This document shows, piece by piece, positions 18,276 to 28,003 of a DNA stretch of 64,000 nucleotides. The notes under the pieces were generated by a model, which searched no databases, had not been told where the DNA came from, and worked only from the letters and a program-made list of their open reading frames with translations. The position numbers and the translations under genes are program-made. Each line of letters begins with the position of its first letter. Position 1 is the first letter of the stretch. This stretch comes from Acinetobacter pittii (GTDB taxonomy: Bacteria; Pseudomonadota; Gammaproteobacteria; Pseudomonadales; Moraxellaceae), in the NCBI RefSeq assembly GCF_034064985.1, contig NZ_CP139249.1, positions 248,001 to 312,000 of the forward strand, written 5' to 3'.

Positions 18276-18308
18276 GTAAATATAGCTTTATATTTAGAGA
18301 TTTAAATA

Positions 18309-19103
18309 ATGTTTAGTATAAAAGATTTATCTCCATTTGGAGCATTAATAACGGCATCAAGTGAACATGATAATATTAATGAGATCGGTGCCGAGGTTTT
18401 AAATAACTTATTATCTCAATACAAGGTTTTAGTATTTCGTGGATTTAAAGCGTTACTAGATCCACAATATATTAACTTTTGCGAGTCATTGGGCAATCTG
18501 ATGTATTGGGAGTTCGGTGCTTTACTCAATGTAAAAATGGAACAAGATCCTAAAAACCATATTTTCTCAAAAGGTCGGGTTGAATTACATTGGGATGGAG
18601 CTTTTGCGCAACAAACTCCAAGAATTAATGCTTTTCAGTGTACCGTATCCTCAGAAGATGGGCGAGGTGGGGAAACACTTTTTGTTGATACTACACGTAT
18701 TTTGAAGGACATCCCTTCTAGCCAATTAGAAGACTGGAAGAAGATTAAGCTATCTTATTCGACTGAAAAGAAAGCACATTATGGTGGCTCAATTGATGTA
18801 AATCTCATTGAAACCCATCCTCATAAAGGCCATTCAGTTATCCGGTTTATTGAAATCGAAAATGAAGATAATCAGGAAGTGAATCCTGTACAGCTCTCCA
18901 TTAAAGATTTAAATCATCAACCAGTAGAATCACAAGAAATTGTTCAGTCAATTACAGAGATTTTATATGACCCTAAATATATGTATCGACATCAGTGGGT
19001 TAGTGGCGATTACATGTTAATTGATAACAATTCAGTATTACATGGCCGTGCAAAAGTTGAGGGTAATGTGAATCGACATTTAAAACGTGTCCATATCCTG
19101 TAA
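18309..19103 (+). CDS. Fe(II)/2-oxoglutarate oxygenase, PvcB/IsnB-like
   Basis: A 264-residue TauD/TfdA-family oxygenase. The facial triad is visible as His94 and Asp96 in ELHWDGAF and His244 in SVLHGRA, and the 2-oxoglutarate-binding arginine is probably Arg255 or Arg259 in NRHLKRVHIL. In PvcB/IsnB proteins the enzyme desaturates the amino-acid isonitrile with loss of carboxylate to give a vinyl isonitrile. It follows the isonitrile synthase by 33 bp, so the two form one operon. No transporter or tailoring enzyme follows in the same direction. Confidence 0.88.
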   Translation: MFSIKDLSPFGALITASSEHDNINEIGAEVLNNLLSQYKVLVFRGFKALLDPQYINFCESLGNLMYWEFGALLNVKMEQDPKNHIFSKGRVELHWDGAFAQQTPRINAFQCTVSSEDGRGGETLFVDTTRILKDIPSSQLEDWKKIKLSYSTEKKAHYGGSIDVNLIETHPHKGHSVIRFIEIENEDNQEVNPVQLSIKDLNHQPVESQEIVQSITEILYDPKYMYRHQWVSGDYMLIDNNSVLHGRAKVEGNVNRHLKRVHIL

Positions 19104-19552
19104 CTAATCGATAGAAAACAAATCGATGGAAAATGTTAACGGATCAAGTGCTTCAGCTGAAGTTATTACGACACTTTTTTCATTGAGTGGGTGGTGGTTC
19201 TGCTTATCAGCAGAATCATTGCCTAGAATGCTCAAATGTTTTAGCTCAAATGAAATCAGTATGTGGAAGCCAGAATTACATGAGTGCTTAGTATACGGGG
19301 ACTCTTTTCCCAAATGCATTTGTCTCATTTTGAAGTGACGTGTAGTAAAAATTTTACGTATAGGAATTGCGGAAATTGAAAATTCTGAGCAGTCTGGTGT
19401 TGAAAATAAAGAGTAACTTTAAATAAAAAATTGTCGTCAGACCTACGCATAATAGATGAAAAAATTATTTTATAAAAAATAAAAAGCACAAATAGAAAAA
19501 TCTATTTGTGCTTTTAAGCTATAAATTTTTAGTTCTATCAAACTAAATAAAT
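19104..19552. other. Spacer after isonitrile operon
   Basis: About 450 bp. One plus-strand frame from 19126 reads 70 codons, then TGA, then 25 further codons to 19416, with no family resemblance and no Shine-Dalgarno. It ends in a bidirectional terminator at 19482-19515. I see nothing else. Confidence 0.5.
19482..19515. terminator. Bidirectional terminator between isonitrile and RND genes
   Basis: A perfect 15-bp stem (AAAAGCACAAATAGA with its complement) and a 4-nt loop, with A runs before and T runs after. It serves the minus-strand RND operon and possibly the plus-strand isonitrile operon. Confidence 0.8.
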
Positions 19553-22500
19553 TTAGCTTTTCACTCTAAACCAAGCAGCATAAAGTGCTGGAACAAAGAA
19601 TAAGGTAAGTACAGTTGCGACTGCTAAACCGCCCATAATTGCAATTGCCATTGGACCCCATAATGTGGAAAGCGTCAGGGGAATCATTGCTAAAATTGCA
19701 GCCAAAGCTGTTAATAGAACAGGACGAGTACGTCCTACAGTGGCTTGAATAATCGCCTGTTCTGGTGTTTGACCAGTAGAAATATTTCTATCTATCTGAT
19801 CAACCAAAATAACCGAATTACGCATAATCATACCCGCTAGGGCAATTACACCTAATGTTGCAACAAAACCGAAAGGAGCACGAGTAATTAATAAGGCCAA
19901 GCTTACTCCGATCATGCCAAGTGGTGCCGTTAATACCACCATAAACATGCGACTAAAGCTTTGTAGTTGTAACATCAGAAATATTACCCACAGTAAGAAC
20001 ATAACAGGCATAACAGATTGAATAGCTGCATCTGCTTTAGCACTTTCTTCAATTGTTCCACCAGTTTCAATACTGTAGCCAATAGGTAACTTTTGACTCA
20101 GGTCATTTAAATTCGATTCAATTTGCTTTGAAACATCTGGCGCTTGAGCATCATTTACATCAGCACGAACACTGAGAGTTGGTAAGCGATTACGTATCCA
20201 AATTCCCCCTTCTTCTAATACGGGTCTAAGTTCAGCAACTTGGTCGAGAGGAATATTTCTTCCGTTTGATGCACGAATCGTAATTTGGCCCATTTGAGCT
20301 GTATCAAGTCGATTATCTGCTTTCGCTCTTGCTACCACATCAATTAATTCGGTACCTTCTCTAATTTGAGTGACCGTATAACCACTTAATAACATTTGTA
20401 AGGTACGGGAAATATCTTGCGAACTAATACCCAAACTACGAGCACGTTCCTGATCAATAATAAATCTAATAGCTTTACTGCGTTCATTCCATTGAAAATT
20501 GACGTCGCGTACATTTGGATGCTGACGCATAATGTCACGGACTTCGCCAGCAATTTCACGAACTTTTTCTGGGTCTTTACCACGAACCCTAAACTGTACA
20601 GGGTAGCCGACTGTTGGTCCTAACTCTAGTCGGTAAACCCGTGTGCGAATATGCGGAAATTGTTGAGTAAGACGATTATGCAAATCAGAAGTTAGCTGAC
20701 TCGTTTGTTTAATGTCTTTAGGATAAACAATTAACTGAGCATAATTATTTTTAGGTGTTTCCGGATCGAGAGATAAATAAAAACGAGGAGAACCAGTTCC
20801 CACATAAGCTGTGTAATCCCGAACTCGTTGATCGCTGGAAAGTAATTTTTCAACCTGTTTCGTTGCATTTAAAGTTGCTGTGTAGCTAGCGCCTTCTTCG
20901 AGTTGTACATCAATTAAAATTTCTTCACGCGGAGAATCAGGGAAGAATTGTTGAGGAACAAATTGAAATGCAATTAAAGATAAAATAAAGCTGAGAATGG
21001 TTGCTAGTAAAACCCATTTCCTGTTTTTGACGCACCACATAATTTTACGGCTAAACCATTGTGAGAGTTTATCTCTATGGGAGTTTTGTGCGGAATGAGA
21101 GTCATGGGCTTGTATTTTAGGAAGTAAAACTGTGCCTAAAAAAGGTGTAAATAATACTGCCACCAACCACGAAACAATTAAAGAAATCCCAACGACCCAA
21201 AAAATTGATCCGGTAAATTCACTTGTTGAAGATAATGCAAAGCCAACTGGGACAAAGCCAGCTGCTGTAATTAAAGTACCTGTTAGCATTGGAAAAGCTG
21301 TATTACTCCAGGCAAAACTGGCAGCTTTAAAACGGTCCAGACCTTCTTCCATTTTGACTTGCATCATTTCGACTGCAATAATCGCGTCATCAACTAACAA
21401 GCCCAAGGCAATAATAAGAGCACCTAACGAGATTCGTTGTAAATTGATATCTAGGCGCCACATCAAGAAAAAGGTAATACCTAAAACTAGAGGTACAGAT
21501 AAAGCAACCACAATCCCTGTTCGCACACCTAAAGCAAATAAACTAACAGCTAAAACAATGGCTAGTGCTAGCACAAAGTGTCCGAGAAACTCATTCACCG
21601 AATGTTCGACAAGACTAGGTTGGTCTACTATTTTTTCAATAGTAATCCCAGCAGGTAAGGCTTCTTGTACCTCTTTAATACGTTGGTCTAGATGTTTACC
21701 TAAAGCAAGAATATCGCCTTTTTCTGTCATTGAAACAGCAAGTCCAGTAACTCGTTCACCATTTCGTCTCATAGAGACTTGGGGAGGGTCAATGAACCCT
21801 TTACTGATATGGGCAACATCTCCTAAATGAATATTGCGGGATCCAACCTGAACTACAATATTTTTTAAGTCTTGTACGTTTTTTACATCTCCATCAACAC
21901 GAGCATATATACGTGCATGAGGACCTTCAAAAGTTCCTGCTGACTCAACCGCATTCTGTTTTTGTAAATCATTGACTAGGTCTAAGGGTGAAATACCCAG
22001 CTGAGCTAACTTTGCATAATTGAATTCAATATAAAAGCGAGGTTCTTGAATACCTAACAACATGACTTTTGATACATCAGGAACCTGAAGAAGATGGTCT
22101 CTTGTAGAAAGAAGCACCTGCTTCATTTTGACATCGTCAAATCCATCAGCATGAAATGCATAAATAGATCCAAAGGTATCTCCAAAGTCATCATTAAAAA
22201 AAGGGCCTTGAATATCTTTAGGTAAATTCTGTCGTATGTCGTTTACACGCTTACGTGCTTGATACCAGCTTTCTTCAATTTGGCTTTTACGGGTCCAATC
22301 CTTCAGAACTAAGAAGATAGTTGCTTGACCTGGGCGTACATAACTTTGTACATAATCATAATTAGGTACTTCTTGCAGTGTACGCTGAATCTTTTCGACA
22401 ACCTGTTGTTCTAGATCACGTGTGGTAGCACCTGGCCAATTGACGTCTATGGTCATGACTTTGATCGTCAAATTAGGGTCTTCAGCTCGCCCTAATTTAA

Positions 22501-22615
22501 AATAAGCCACGGTACCTAAAAGCAGGGAAAGTAGCATCGCAAAAATAACTAATGTTCGATGCTCGAGGGCCCAGCTGGATAAATTAAATCCTTTCACGGC
22601 AACCTCCCATCCCAT
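19553..22615 (-). CDS. RND efflux permease, HAE1 type
   Basis: A 1020-residue inner-membrane proton-driven drug exporter. It has the duplicated RND layout: helix 1 near residue 20, a large periplasmic loop, helices 2-6 with the proton-relay motif LGLLVDDAIIAVEMM around residue 400, and a second half of the same order (LGVIALAGMIMRNSVILVDQ). The N-terminus YFKLGRAEDPNLTIKVM is closest to the TriC/VexK-like branch rather than to AdeB. Its start overlaps the end of the adaptor gene by 22 bp, so translation is coupled. No outer-membrane channel gene is present; a shared TolC-type channel is likely. Probable control by the TetR protein at 23855. Confidence 0.92.
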   Translation of the reverse strand: MGWEVAVKGFNLSSWALEHRTLVIFAMLLSLLLGTVAYFKLGRAEDPNLTIKVMTIDVNWPGATTRDLEQQVVEKIQRTLQEVPNYDYVQSYVRPGQATIFLVLKDWTRKSQIEESWYQARKRVNDIRQNLPKDIQGPFFNDDFGDTFGSIYAFHADGFDDVKMKQVLLSTRDHLLQVPDVSKVMLLGIQEPRFYIEFNYAKLAQLGISPLDLVNDLQKQNAVESAGTFEGPHARIYARVDGDVKNVQDLKNIVVQVGSRNIHLGDVAHISKGFIDPPQVSMRRNGERVTGLAVSMTEKGDILALGKHLDQRIKEVQEALPAGITIEKIVDQPSLVEHSVNEFLGHFVLALAIVLAVSLFALGVRTGIVVALSVPLVLGITFFLMWRLDINLQRISLGALIIALGLLVDDAIIAVEMMQVKMEEGLDRFKAASFAWSNTAFPMLTGTLITAAGFVPVGFALSSTSEFTGSIFWVVGISLIVSWLVAVLFTPFLGTVLLPKIQAHDSHSAQNSHRDKLSQWFSRKIMWCVKNRKWVLLATILSFILSLIAFQFVPQQFFPDSPREEILIDVQLEEGASYTATLNATKQVEKLLSSDQRVRDYTAYVGTGSPRFYLSLDPETPKNNYAQLIVYPKDIKQTSQLTSDLHNRLTQQFPHIRTRVYRLELGPTVGYPVQFRVRGKDPEKVREIAGEVRDIMRQHPNVRDVNFQWNERSKAIRFIIDQERARSLGISSQDISRTLQMLLSGYTVTQIREGTELIDVVARAKADNRLDTAQMGQITIRASNGRNIPLDQVAELRPVLEEGGIWIRNRLPTLSVRADVNDAQAPDVSKQIESNLNDLSQKLPIGYSIETGGTIEESAKADAAIQSVMPVMFLLWVIFLMLQLQSFSRMFMVVLTAPLGMIGVSLALLITRAPFGFVATLGVIALAGMIMRNSVILVDQIDRNISTGQTPEQAIIQATVGRTRPVLLTALAAILAMIPLTLSTLWGPMAIAIMGGLAVATVLTLFFVPALYAAWFRVKS

Positions 22616-23721
22616 GCTTTTACAGCCATCTTACAGTCTATGCGATGTACCCCAGCCGTGACAATTCGTTCGCCAGCCAGAATTCCTTTGGCAACCGTAA
22701 TGGTTTCAGTATTGATTTTGCTCAATAAGACGGGGCGGAGTTGGAGATTTTTAGCGCCATGAGGGAGTACCCAAACAGCGGTTTGCTGTCCTTTTTGAAA
22801 CAGGGCACCAATAGGTAAAATAATTTCCTGATTTATATTGTTATTTAAAAAATAGACGGTTGCTGTCATACCTAATTTAGCTACAGCAGGTAAATTCGTT
22901 ATAGAAATTCGAACACGATAAGTTCGACTGTTCGGGTCTGCAACAGTCGCTATCTCACGCACATGTCCTGTAAATGTATGCTCGGAAAAGCTAAGTAATT
23001 TGATGCTAGCTTGTTGATCTATTTTAAGTTGATTAATCTGACTTTCTGGAACATCTATCTGTACTTCATTTTCACCGTTTTGAGCCAGTTTAAATATAGG
23101 AGTTCCAGCTGAGATAACCTGCCCACTTTCTGCCTGAACTTCCGCAATTGTTCCCGCTGCTGGTGAACGCAAAGTCGTATAACTTAGATCGTTTTTTGCT
23201 CGGTCAAGTCGGCTTTGAGCTGCATTTACCTGTGCTTGAGTATTTTGATATAGGTTTTCAAGACTATCGAGATCGGCTCGTGAAATAGCACCTATTTCGA
23301 CCAGGCTACGATTGCGATGTAGATCTCTTTGTACTCTTGCAAGGGTACTTTGAGCTTGGTGCAATTCAGCAGATGCTTCCTGAATACTTAGTCTAAAAGG
23401 AGTATCGTCTAACTGTGCTAATGGCTGATTTTTGCTAATGGTTGCGCCTGTATCAACTAAACGTTTTATGACACGACCTGCTACCCGAAAAGAGAGTTGG
23501 CTTTCAACTCGAGGCACAATATTTCCGGAAAAAGATAAATTAGAGAGTTCATCAGCAGGAGATGCTGTGGTGAGTTGAACCGCAATAACCTTTTCTGGCT
23601 CCTCGGTTTTATGGCTACAGCCAACGAAGAAAATAAAACTTATAAAAATTAAAACTATAAAAATCATATAGATATTTTGTTCTAATGATTTCAATTGATT
23701 TTTAAACTCTATTGGAGGCAT
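22594..23721 (-). CDS. RND periplasmic adaptor (membrane fusion protein)
   Basis: A 375-residue adaptor of the HlyD/AcrA type. A hydrophobic segment at residues 18-35 ends in FFVGCSHK, a probable lipobox with Cys35, so it is likely a lipoprotein on the periplasmic face; a start closer to the signal (MIFIVL) is possible. Next come a lipoyl/barrel-sandwich half, an alpha-hairpin with coiled coil (residues 120-185), the second lipoyl half (TLRSPAAGTIAEVQAESG) and a beta-barrel domain. It bridges the permease and an outer-membrane channel. It is first in a two-gene operon facing the TetR gene. Confidence 0.9.
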   Translation of the reverse strand: MPPIEFKNQLKSLEQNIYMIFIVLIFISFIFFVGCSHKTEEPEKVIAVQLTTASPADELSNLSFSGNIVPRVESQLSFRVAGRVIKRLVDTGATISKNQPLAQLDDTPFRLSIQEASAELHQAQSTLARVQRDLHRNRSLVEIGAISRADLDSLENLYQNTQAQVNAAQSRLDRAKNDLSYTTLRSPAAGTIAEVQAESGQVISAGTPIFKLAQNGENEVQIDVPESQINQLKIDQQASIKLLSFSEHTFTGHVREIATVADPNSRTYRVRISITNLPAVAKLGMTATVYFLNNNINQEIILPIGALFQKGQQTAVWVLPHGAKNLQLRPVLLSKINTETITVAKGILAGERIVTAGVHRIDCKMAVKAWDGRLP

Positions 23722-23772
23722 TTCATAGGTCCTTAAAGGGAGTTTTTAAATAACTAAAGTTTTCAGAGAAAT

Positions 23773-23825
23773 ATTTTTGTACTGGTTCGCAAAATATTTG
23801 AATTTTGTACTGATTTGTATAAAAT
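23773..23825. promoter_or_regulatory. Two candidate TetR operators
   Basis: Two related palindromic sites share TTTGTACTG: 23773-23795 and 23802-23825 (ATTTT-GTAC ... GTAT-AAAAT). Their centres are about 29 bp apart, near three helical turns. They lie between the divergent adaptor and TetR genes. Confidence 0.5.
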
Positions 23826-23854
23826 AGTCAATGAATTTTTCAAGGTGATGGGTA

Positions 23855-24472
23855 ATGGAAACTAAATCACGAGGAAGACCGCGTTCTTACGATCCTGAAC
23901 AAGTACTAGAGCGTGCTTTACATGCATTTTGGAAAGGTGGATTTTCTGGGACTTCTTTAGACACTTTGGCCTTAGTCACAGGATTAAATCGACCAAGTCT
24001 TTATGCAGGTTTAGGAGATAAACGCACGATTTATATTAAAGCTATGCATTATTTCCAAAAATATGCCCAGACAGAATTTGGCAAAGCATTGGAACATAAA
24101 GATACGGATAGGTCGTTTGCCGATGTTATTTTGAGATATTTGCGAACAGCTCTCGAAGTAGATGGATATCATGAAGATATCGATTTGAGCGGATGTGCAG
24201 TTATATCAACAGCCATGGCTGATGCGTTGGCTGATAATGAAATCCAAGCTGTATTAAAAGAAGTTTTAACAGAAATGAATGAACAGCTTTATCAACGATT
24301 GAGCCTAGCTAAACAAAATCTAGAATTGCCTCATGATACTGATATTGATGCATTAGCTTTCTTAATGACTTCTGCCGCACATAGTATTGGTATTCGAGCT
24401 AGAGCGGGTTTGAATTTACAGCAAATTGAAGAATTATTACTTTCAGTTTCTAAAATACTTTGTCCTGCGTAA
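23855..24472 (+). CDS. TetR/AcrR-family regulator
   Basis: A 205-residue repressor. The N-terminal helix-turn-helix spans about residues 10-55 (PEQVLERALHAFWKGGFSGT, then SLDTLALVTGLNRPSLYAGL), and the C-terminal part is the ligand and dimer domain. It is divergent from the RND operon across 130 bp with two palindromic sites, so local repression of the pump and autoregulation are the likely roles. GGTGATGGG upstream of the ATG serves as ribosome site. Confidence 0.9.
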   Translation: METKSRGRPRSYDPEQVLERALHAFWKGGFSGTSLDTLALVTGLNRPSLYAGLGDKRTIYIKAMHYFQKYAQTEFGKALEHKDTDRSFADVILRYLRTALEVDGYHEDIDLSGCAVISTAMADALADNEIQAVLKEVLTEMNEQLYQRLSLAKQNLELPHDTDIDALAFLMTSAAHSIGIRARAGLNLQQIEELLLSVSKILCPA

Positions 24473-24492
24473 GAAAAATTCGGTTTAAATTA

Positions 24493-24542
24493 AAGCTCTC
24501 TAAAATTTATTATGTATGTTTAAAGAGAGCTTAGATTTTATT
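24493..24542. terminator. Convergent terminator
   Basis: AAGCTCTCT (24493-24501) pairs with AGAGAGCTT (24534-24542) between the convergent TetR and DMT genes. The loop is long, so efficiency is uncertain. Confidence 0.5.
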
Positions 24543-24570
24543 TTTCAGTAATATAGCCGTAAAATTGATA

Positions 24571-25455
24571 TCAATGTTTAGGCGCCGTGTTCATTAAAAA
24601 GATGCCTAAAATAATAAAAATCGCGCCATATAAAAACGATAAAGTCGGCTGTTCATGAATGAAAACCCAAGCCATAAGCGCTGCAAAAATCGGTTCAGAA
24701 AGTTCAGTCACTTGTACCTTTGCGGCACTCATATAAGACAACGCTTTGGTTGTACAGAAAAAGCCGAGGATGGTTGGTAGAACAGCTAAACCAATCAAGC
24801 CTAAAACAATGTCACTATTAAAATTAATACTGTGAAAATTAATTAAAAACGGAACGGCAAGATAAACACTGCCAAATAACAATAAATATTTGGTAAGAAA
24901 CAGCCCGCCGTTTAATTTGAACTTTTTCACTAAAACCGAAAATAGGCCATAACCCGTGCCGGCAACAGAAGCATTGATCAGCATTAAAAGGCTATTTTCA
25001 CCTTTCCATGAAATGATACTAATCCCCGCGACAGCCAATAATGTTCCAATAAGCGAATGAATGTAGATGCTTTCTTTTAAAATGAATCGACCAAAAAATA
25101 GGGCGGAGATGGCAGCCGAAGCCATGAGGACCACCACCACATTGGCGGCGGCACCGTGGTTGTAGGCAATGGTTTCGAAAAAGAATAAAGAGAAAATCCC
25201 TAAAAAAGCACAGATAGCAATTTGAGTAAAAACGCTGAGTTTACTTGTCGTGCTGCTAATGTATGCAATCTTTTGGCTAACAGGGAATTTAAATAAAAAA
25301 ACACTTAAAAAGAAAAAGGCGATAATGGTTTTTAAAAAGGCAATATCTTGTGGGTTTAAACCGCTGTGCATGAGTAATTTGCTAATCACGCCAATAGAGG
25401 CATTTAAAGCCGCTGCACAAAGTGCAAATAGGGTTCCAATAATTAAATTATTCAC
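24571..25455 (-). CDS. EamA/DMT-family transporter
   Basis: A 294-residue membrane protein with about ten transmembrane helices in two EamA halves. Each half ends with the typical motif (LIGTLLAVAGISIISWKGE near residue 135; FLYGAIFIILGIFLMNTAP at the C-terminus). It is a drug/metabolite-superfamily exporter of unknown substrate. It stands alone, convergent with the TetR gene, and has about 230 bp of leader before the divergent gene at 25684. Confidence 0.85.
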   Translation of the reverse strand: MNNLIIGTLFALCAAALNASIGVISKLLMHSGLNPQDIAFLKTIIAFFFLSVFLFKFPVSQKIAYISSTTSKLSVFTQIAICAFLGIFSLFFFETIAYNHGAAANVVVVLMASAAISALFFGRFILKESIYIHSLIGTLLAVAGISIISWKGENSLLMLINASVAGTGYGLFSVLVKKFKLNGGLFLTKYLLLFGSVYLAVPFLINFHSINFNSDIVLGLIGLAVLPTILGFFCTTKALSYMSAAKVQVTELSEPIFAALMAWVFIHEQPTLSFLYGAIFIILGIFLMNTAPKH

Positions 25456-25683
25456 TCTTATAATTCTTCCTAATTTTTACGCATGCAGTCTACATTATTT
25501 TTTGGTTGAATATTCAATTAAAATAACCAGTTAAGGTTGAATATTTTCAAAAAATTATTCTGTATGGATTTAACTATTTTTATAAAAATCTAAATGCTTC
25601 TAATAGACTTTTGTTTCAGAGAATTGTGATTTATAGCGCCAACTCATATTATATAATTAGTTAATTATTAAAGAATTTTAAAA

Positions 25684-26427
25684 ATGATTAAATCGATTAT
25701 TTCAGGTTGCGTGGTTCTTACACTTTCGGCTTTGGCGGTCACGCATGCAGAGTTTTCTTTTGAACAAGAACTACAACAAAGCTGTAATAAAGTGAAGCAA
25801 TACGCGAGCTTAGGTAAGAAATTTTACGACCAAAAACAATATAAAAAAGCGCTCGAAAATTTCCAAAACCAAGCCTCTTGGACTGCATTTTGTAAAGCCA
25901 ATGAAGATGAAACTACAGTTAAATTTACCGACCGAGATATTGAAGTTGCCAACAATAACGTGGGCTTAGCCTATGCCAAATTGGGTCAGCCACTTTGGGC
26001 AAGAGCATGGTTTATGCTTGATGAAAAATCAAAATCTAGTCAGTTTAATCTTAAGCAATTACCTGCGCCTAAAGCCTCAAATGATTTGTCTGGTGAATAT
26101 GTGCGTTATTCAGGTTTTGGTGAGTGGGATCACATCACGGTAAATCGTAAACAGGGCCAATATGCAATTAGCTATGCCGGTTTATATATGGGACTTAGAA
26201 GTTTGATCTATGGCCCAAATATGGGTGAGTTTGGCACGACAATGCCTGCCAATGCCAAGCAAACCATTTATAAAGATCAAGACTGCCGTATTCAGCTCGA
26301 TTTTAAATCTAATGCAAAATTAGGAAATTATATTCAGGTTAAACAAAGCGAAGGTGAGTCGGGTTGTGGCTTTGGACATAACGTTTATGCCGATGGAACG
26401 TATTTAAAAGTTGAGTCTGGGAAATAA
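25684..26427 (+). CDS. Secreted hypothetical protein with TPR-like region
   Basis: A 247-residue exported protein. The signal peptide covers about residues 1-21 (MIKSIISGCVVLTLSALAVT, cleavage near THA). Residues 40-115 resemble tetratricopeptide helices (KKFYDQKQYKKALENFQNQ, then NNNVGLAYAKLGQPLWARAW). The remainder is beta-rich (SGEYVRYSGFGEWDHITVNR) with two cysteines (DQDCRIQL and ESGCGFG). No named family. The next gene (26453) is also an exported protein in the same direction, 25 bp on, so they form an operon. Confidence 0.7.
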   Translation: MIKSIISGCVVLTLSALAVTHAEFSFEQELQQSCNKVKQYASLGKKFYDQKQYKKALENFQNQASWTAFCKANEDETTVKFTDRDIEVANNNVGLAYAKLGQPLWARAWFMLDEKSKSSQFNLKQLPAPKASNDLSGEYVRYSGFGEWDHITVNRKQGQYAISYAGLYMGLRSLIYGPNMGEFGTTMPANAKQTIYKDQDCRIQLDFKSNAKLGNYIQVKQSEGESGCGFGHNVYADGTYLKVESGK

Positions 26428-26452
26428 TCTTAAAAGTTATAGGAACTAAATA

Positions 26453-26845
26453 ATGAAAAATATATTTGTACCTTTACTACTTGTTTCTACAGCTATTTTT
26501 TCTGCTCAAATTTATGCAGAGCCGACTAGTACCTGTAAGGAAATGAAATTCCAAAAAGCTGATCAGGTATGGAGTGGGCACTATTATTTAAATGGCGTGA
26601 TGGAAGTGGGTTCGGAACTTTTACTTCAACCAGATGGTAAGTTTAAATGGATGCTTGCTGTGGGTGCTTTAGACCAATATGCCGAAGGCACATGGTGGAA
26701 AAATGGAGACTGTATTGGTTTAAAACCAGACTCTAAATTTAAAAAGGATTTAAGTATTTTCCCTGGAAGGCTGAATATTTCAGATAAATCATTAGATGCG
26801 ATCTGGGAAGGTGGACGCCAGCAAGGTACATATAGCAAAGACTAA
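26453..26845 (+). CDS. Secreted hypothetical protein
   Basis: A 130-residue protein with a signal peptide (MKNIFVPLLLVSTAIFSAQI, cleavage after IYA). The mature part is a small beta-rich domain with motifs WSGHYYLNGVMEVGSELLLQ and AEGTWWKNGDCIGL, resembling beta-barrel proteins that measure extracellular or periplasmic ligands. Two cysteines (STCKEM and GDCIGL) may pair. It is second in an operon and followed directly by a strong terminator. Function unknown. Confidence 0.7.
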   Translation: MKNIFVPLLLVSTAIFSAQIYAEPTSTCKEMKFQKADQVWSGHYYLNGVMEVGSELLLQPDGKFKWMLAVGALDQYAEGTWWKNGDCIGLKPDSKFKKDLSIFPGRLNISDKSLDAIWEGGRQQGTYSKD

Positions 26846-26848
26846 ATA

Positions 26849-26877
26849 AAAAAGTCCGACACTAAGTCGGACTTTTT
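26849..26877. terminator. Bidirectional terminator
   Basis: AAAAAGTCCGAC and GTCGGACTTTTTT form a stem between the convergent secreted-protein operon and the aldo/keto reductase gene. Confidence 0.85.
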
Positions 26878-26890
26878 TATAGCTTAGATT

Positions 26891-27892
26891 TTAGTGGTTC
26901 ACCGCAGCAAGTTGCTGAGCGTTATAGCGTGCGCCCATGTTTGGATATCTCGCAATAATCGCTTGAATTTCTGCCAAATCTGCTGCTGTTAAATGAAGGT
27001 CTACAGCACCCGCATTTTCCACAAGACGCTCAATTTTACGCGTACCCGGAATTGGAATAATGTCGTCACCTTGCGCCAAAATCCAAGCCAAAGCCAGTTG
27101 AGCCGCTGTCGCGTTTTTGCTTTGAGCAAAGTCACTAAATGCTTGCGCCAAGCTTTGGTTATTTTTCCAGTTATCACCTTGATAGCGTGGTAACTGACGA
27201 CGGAAATCACTTTCGTCTAGGCTGCTCACATCAAGCGTATTGGTGATTAAACCACGCGATAGCGGTGAATACGGCACAAGGCTAATTCCTAACTCACGAA
27301 TTGTTTGCAAATGGGTTTGCTCAAACTCACGGGTAAGTAGTGAATATTCATGTTGAACCGCTGCAATCGGGTGAATCGCATGTGCTTTACGAATGGTTTC
27401 AGCCGATGCTTCACTGAGTCCTAAATAACGAACTTTACCTTGTTTGACCAAGTCCGCCATTGCACCAATCGTGTCTTCAACTGGAACATTCGGGTCAATG
27501 CGGTGCGCATAATACAAATCAATCACGTCTGTATTTAAGCGTCTTAAACTGTTTTCGACCGCGACTTTAATCCACTCAGGTGAGCCGTCGATATAAGACT
27601 CTAAAGAGTTTTGTGGGTTAAGGTTGTCTTCTTTATAGCGGAAGCCAAATTTGGTCGCCAAGAATACTTTGTCGCGATGTTTTTCTAAAACTTTTGAGAG
27701 CAAAACTTCGTTTGCGCCGTTGCCGTACATGTCGGCGGTGTCCCAAAAGTTAATTCCTAGGTCTAATGCCTTTTCTAGAGTGGCAATGCTTTGTGTGTCG
27801 TCTGAGGCACCATAGGCAAAGCTCATTCCCATGCAACCTAAACCAAGTGCTGATACTTTTTCGCCTGTTTGTCCTAAAGTTCTATATTTCAT
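26891..27892 (-). CDS. Aldo/keto reductase
   Basis: A 333-residue NADPH-dependent oxidoreductase with a TIM-barrel fold. The catalytic tetrad is visible: Asp and Tyr in [14 protein letters not shown], Lys in VFLATKFGF, and His in [17 protein letters not shown]. The cofactor-binding end [18 protein letters not shown] is typical of the YajO/IolS-like group. The substrate is an aldehyde or ketone that cannot be named. An AraC regulator lies just upstream in the same orientation (28004-28906) and may control it. Confidence 0.92.
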   Translation of the reverse strand: MKYRTLGQTGEKVSALGLGCMGMSFAYGASDDTQSIATLEKALDLGINFWDTADMYGNGANEVLLSKVLEKHRDKVFLATKFGFRYKEDNLNPQNSLESYIDGSPEWIKVAVENSLRRLNTDVIDLYYAHRIDPNVPVEDTIGAMADLVKQGKVRYLGLSEASAETIRKAHAIHPIAAVQHEYSLLTREFEQTHLQTIRELGISLVPYSPLSRGLITNTLDVSSLDESDFRRQLPRYQGDNWKNNQSLAQAFSDFAQSKNATAAQLALAWILAQGDDIIPIPGTRKIERLVENAGAVDLHLTAADLAEIQAIIARYPNMGARYNAQQLAAVNH

Positions 27893-28003
27893 TTTTCACA
27901 CTCTTTTTGCAAAATCACTTGAGTAGAAAAACTATAAAATGCTTTGGCTCAAACTGACATATAACATTCAAACCAATAATTATAAAATTCAAACAATCTG
28001 TTT

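Noticed and set aside
19126..19416. A plus-strand frame of 70 codons, a TGA, then 25 more codons, looking like a broken third gene of the isonitrile operon
   Set aside because: No Shine-Dalgarno, no recognisable homology and an opposite-strand frame of similar length; chance is enough.
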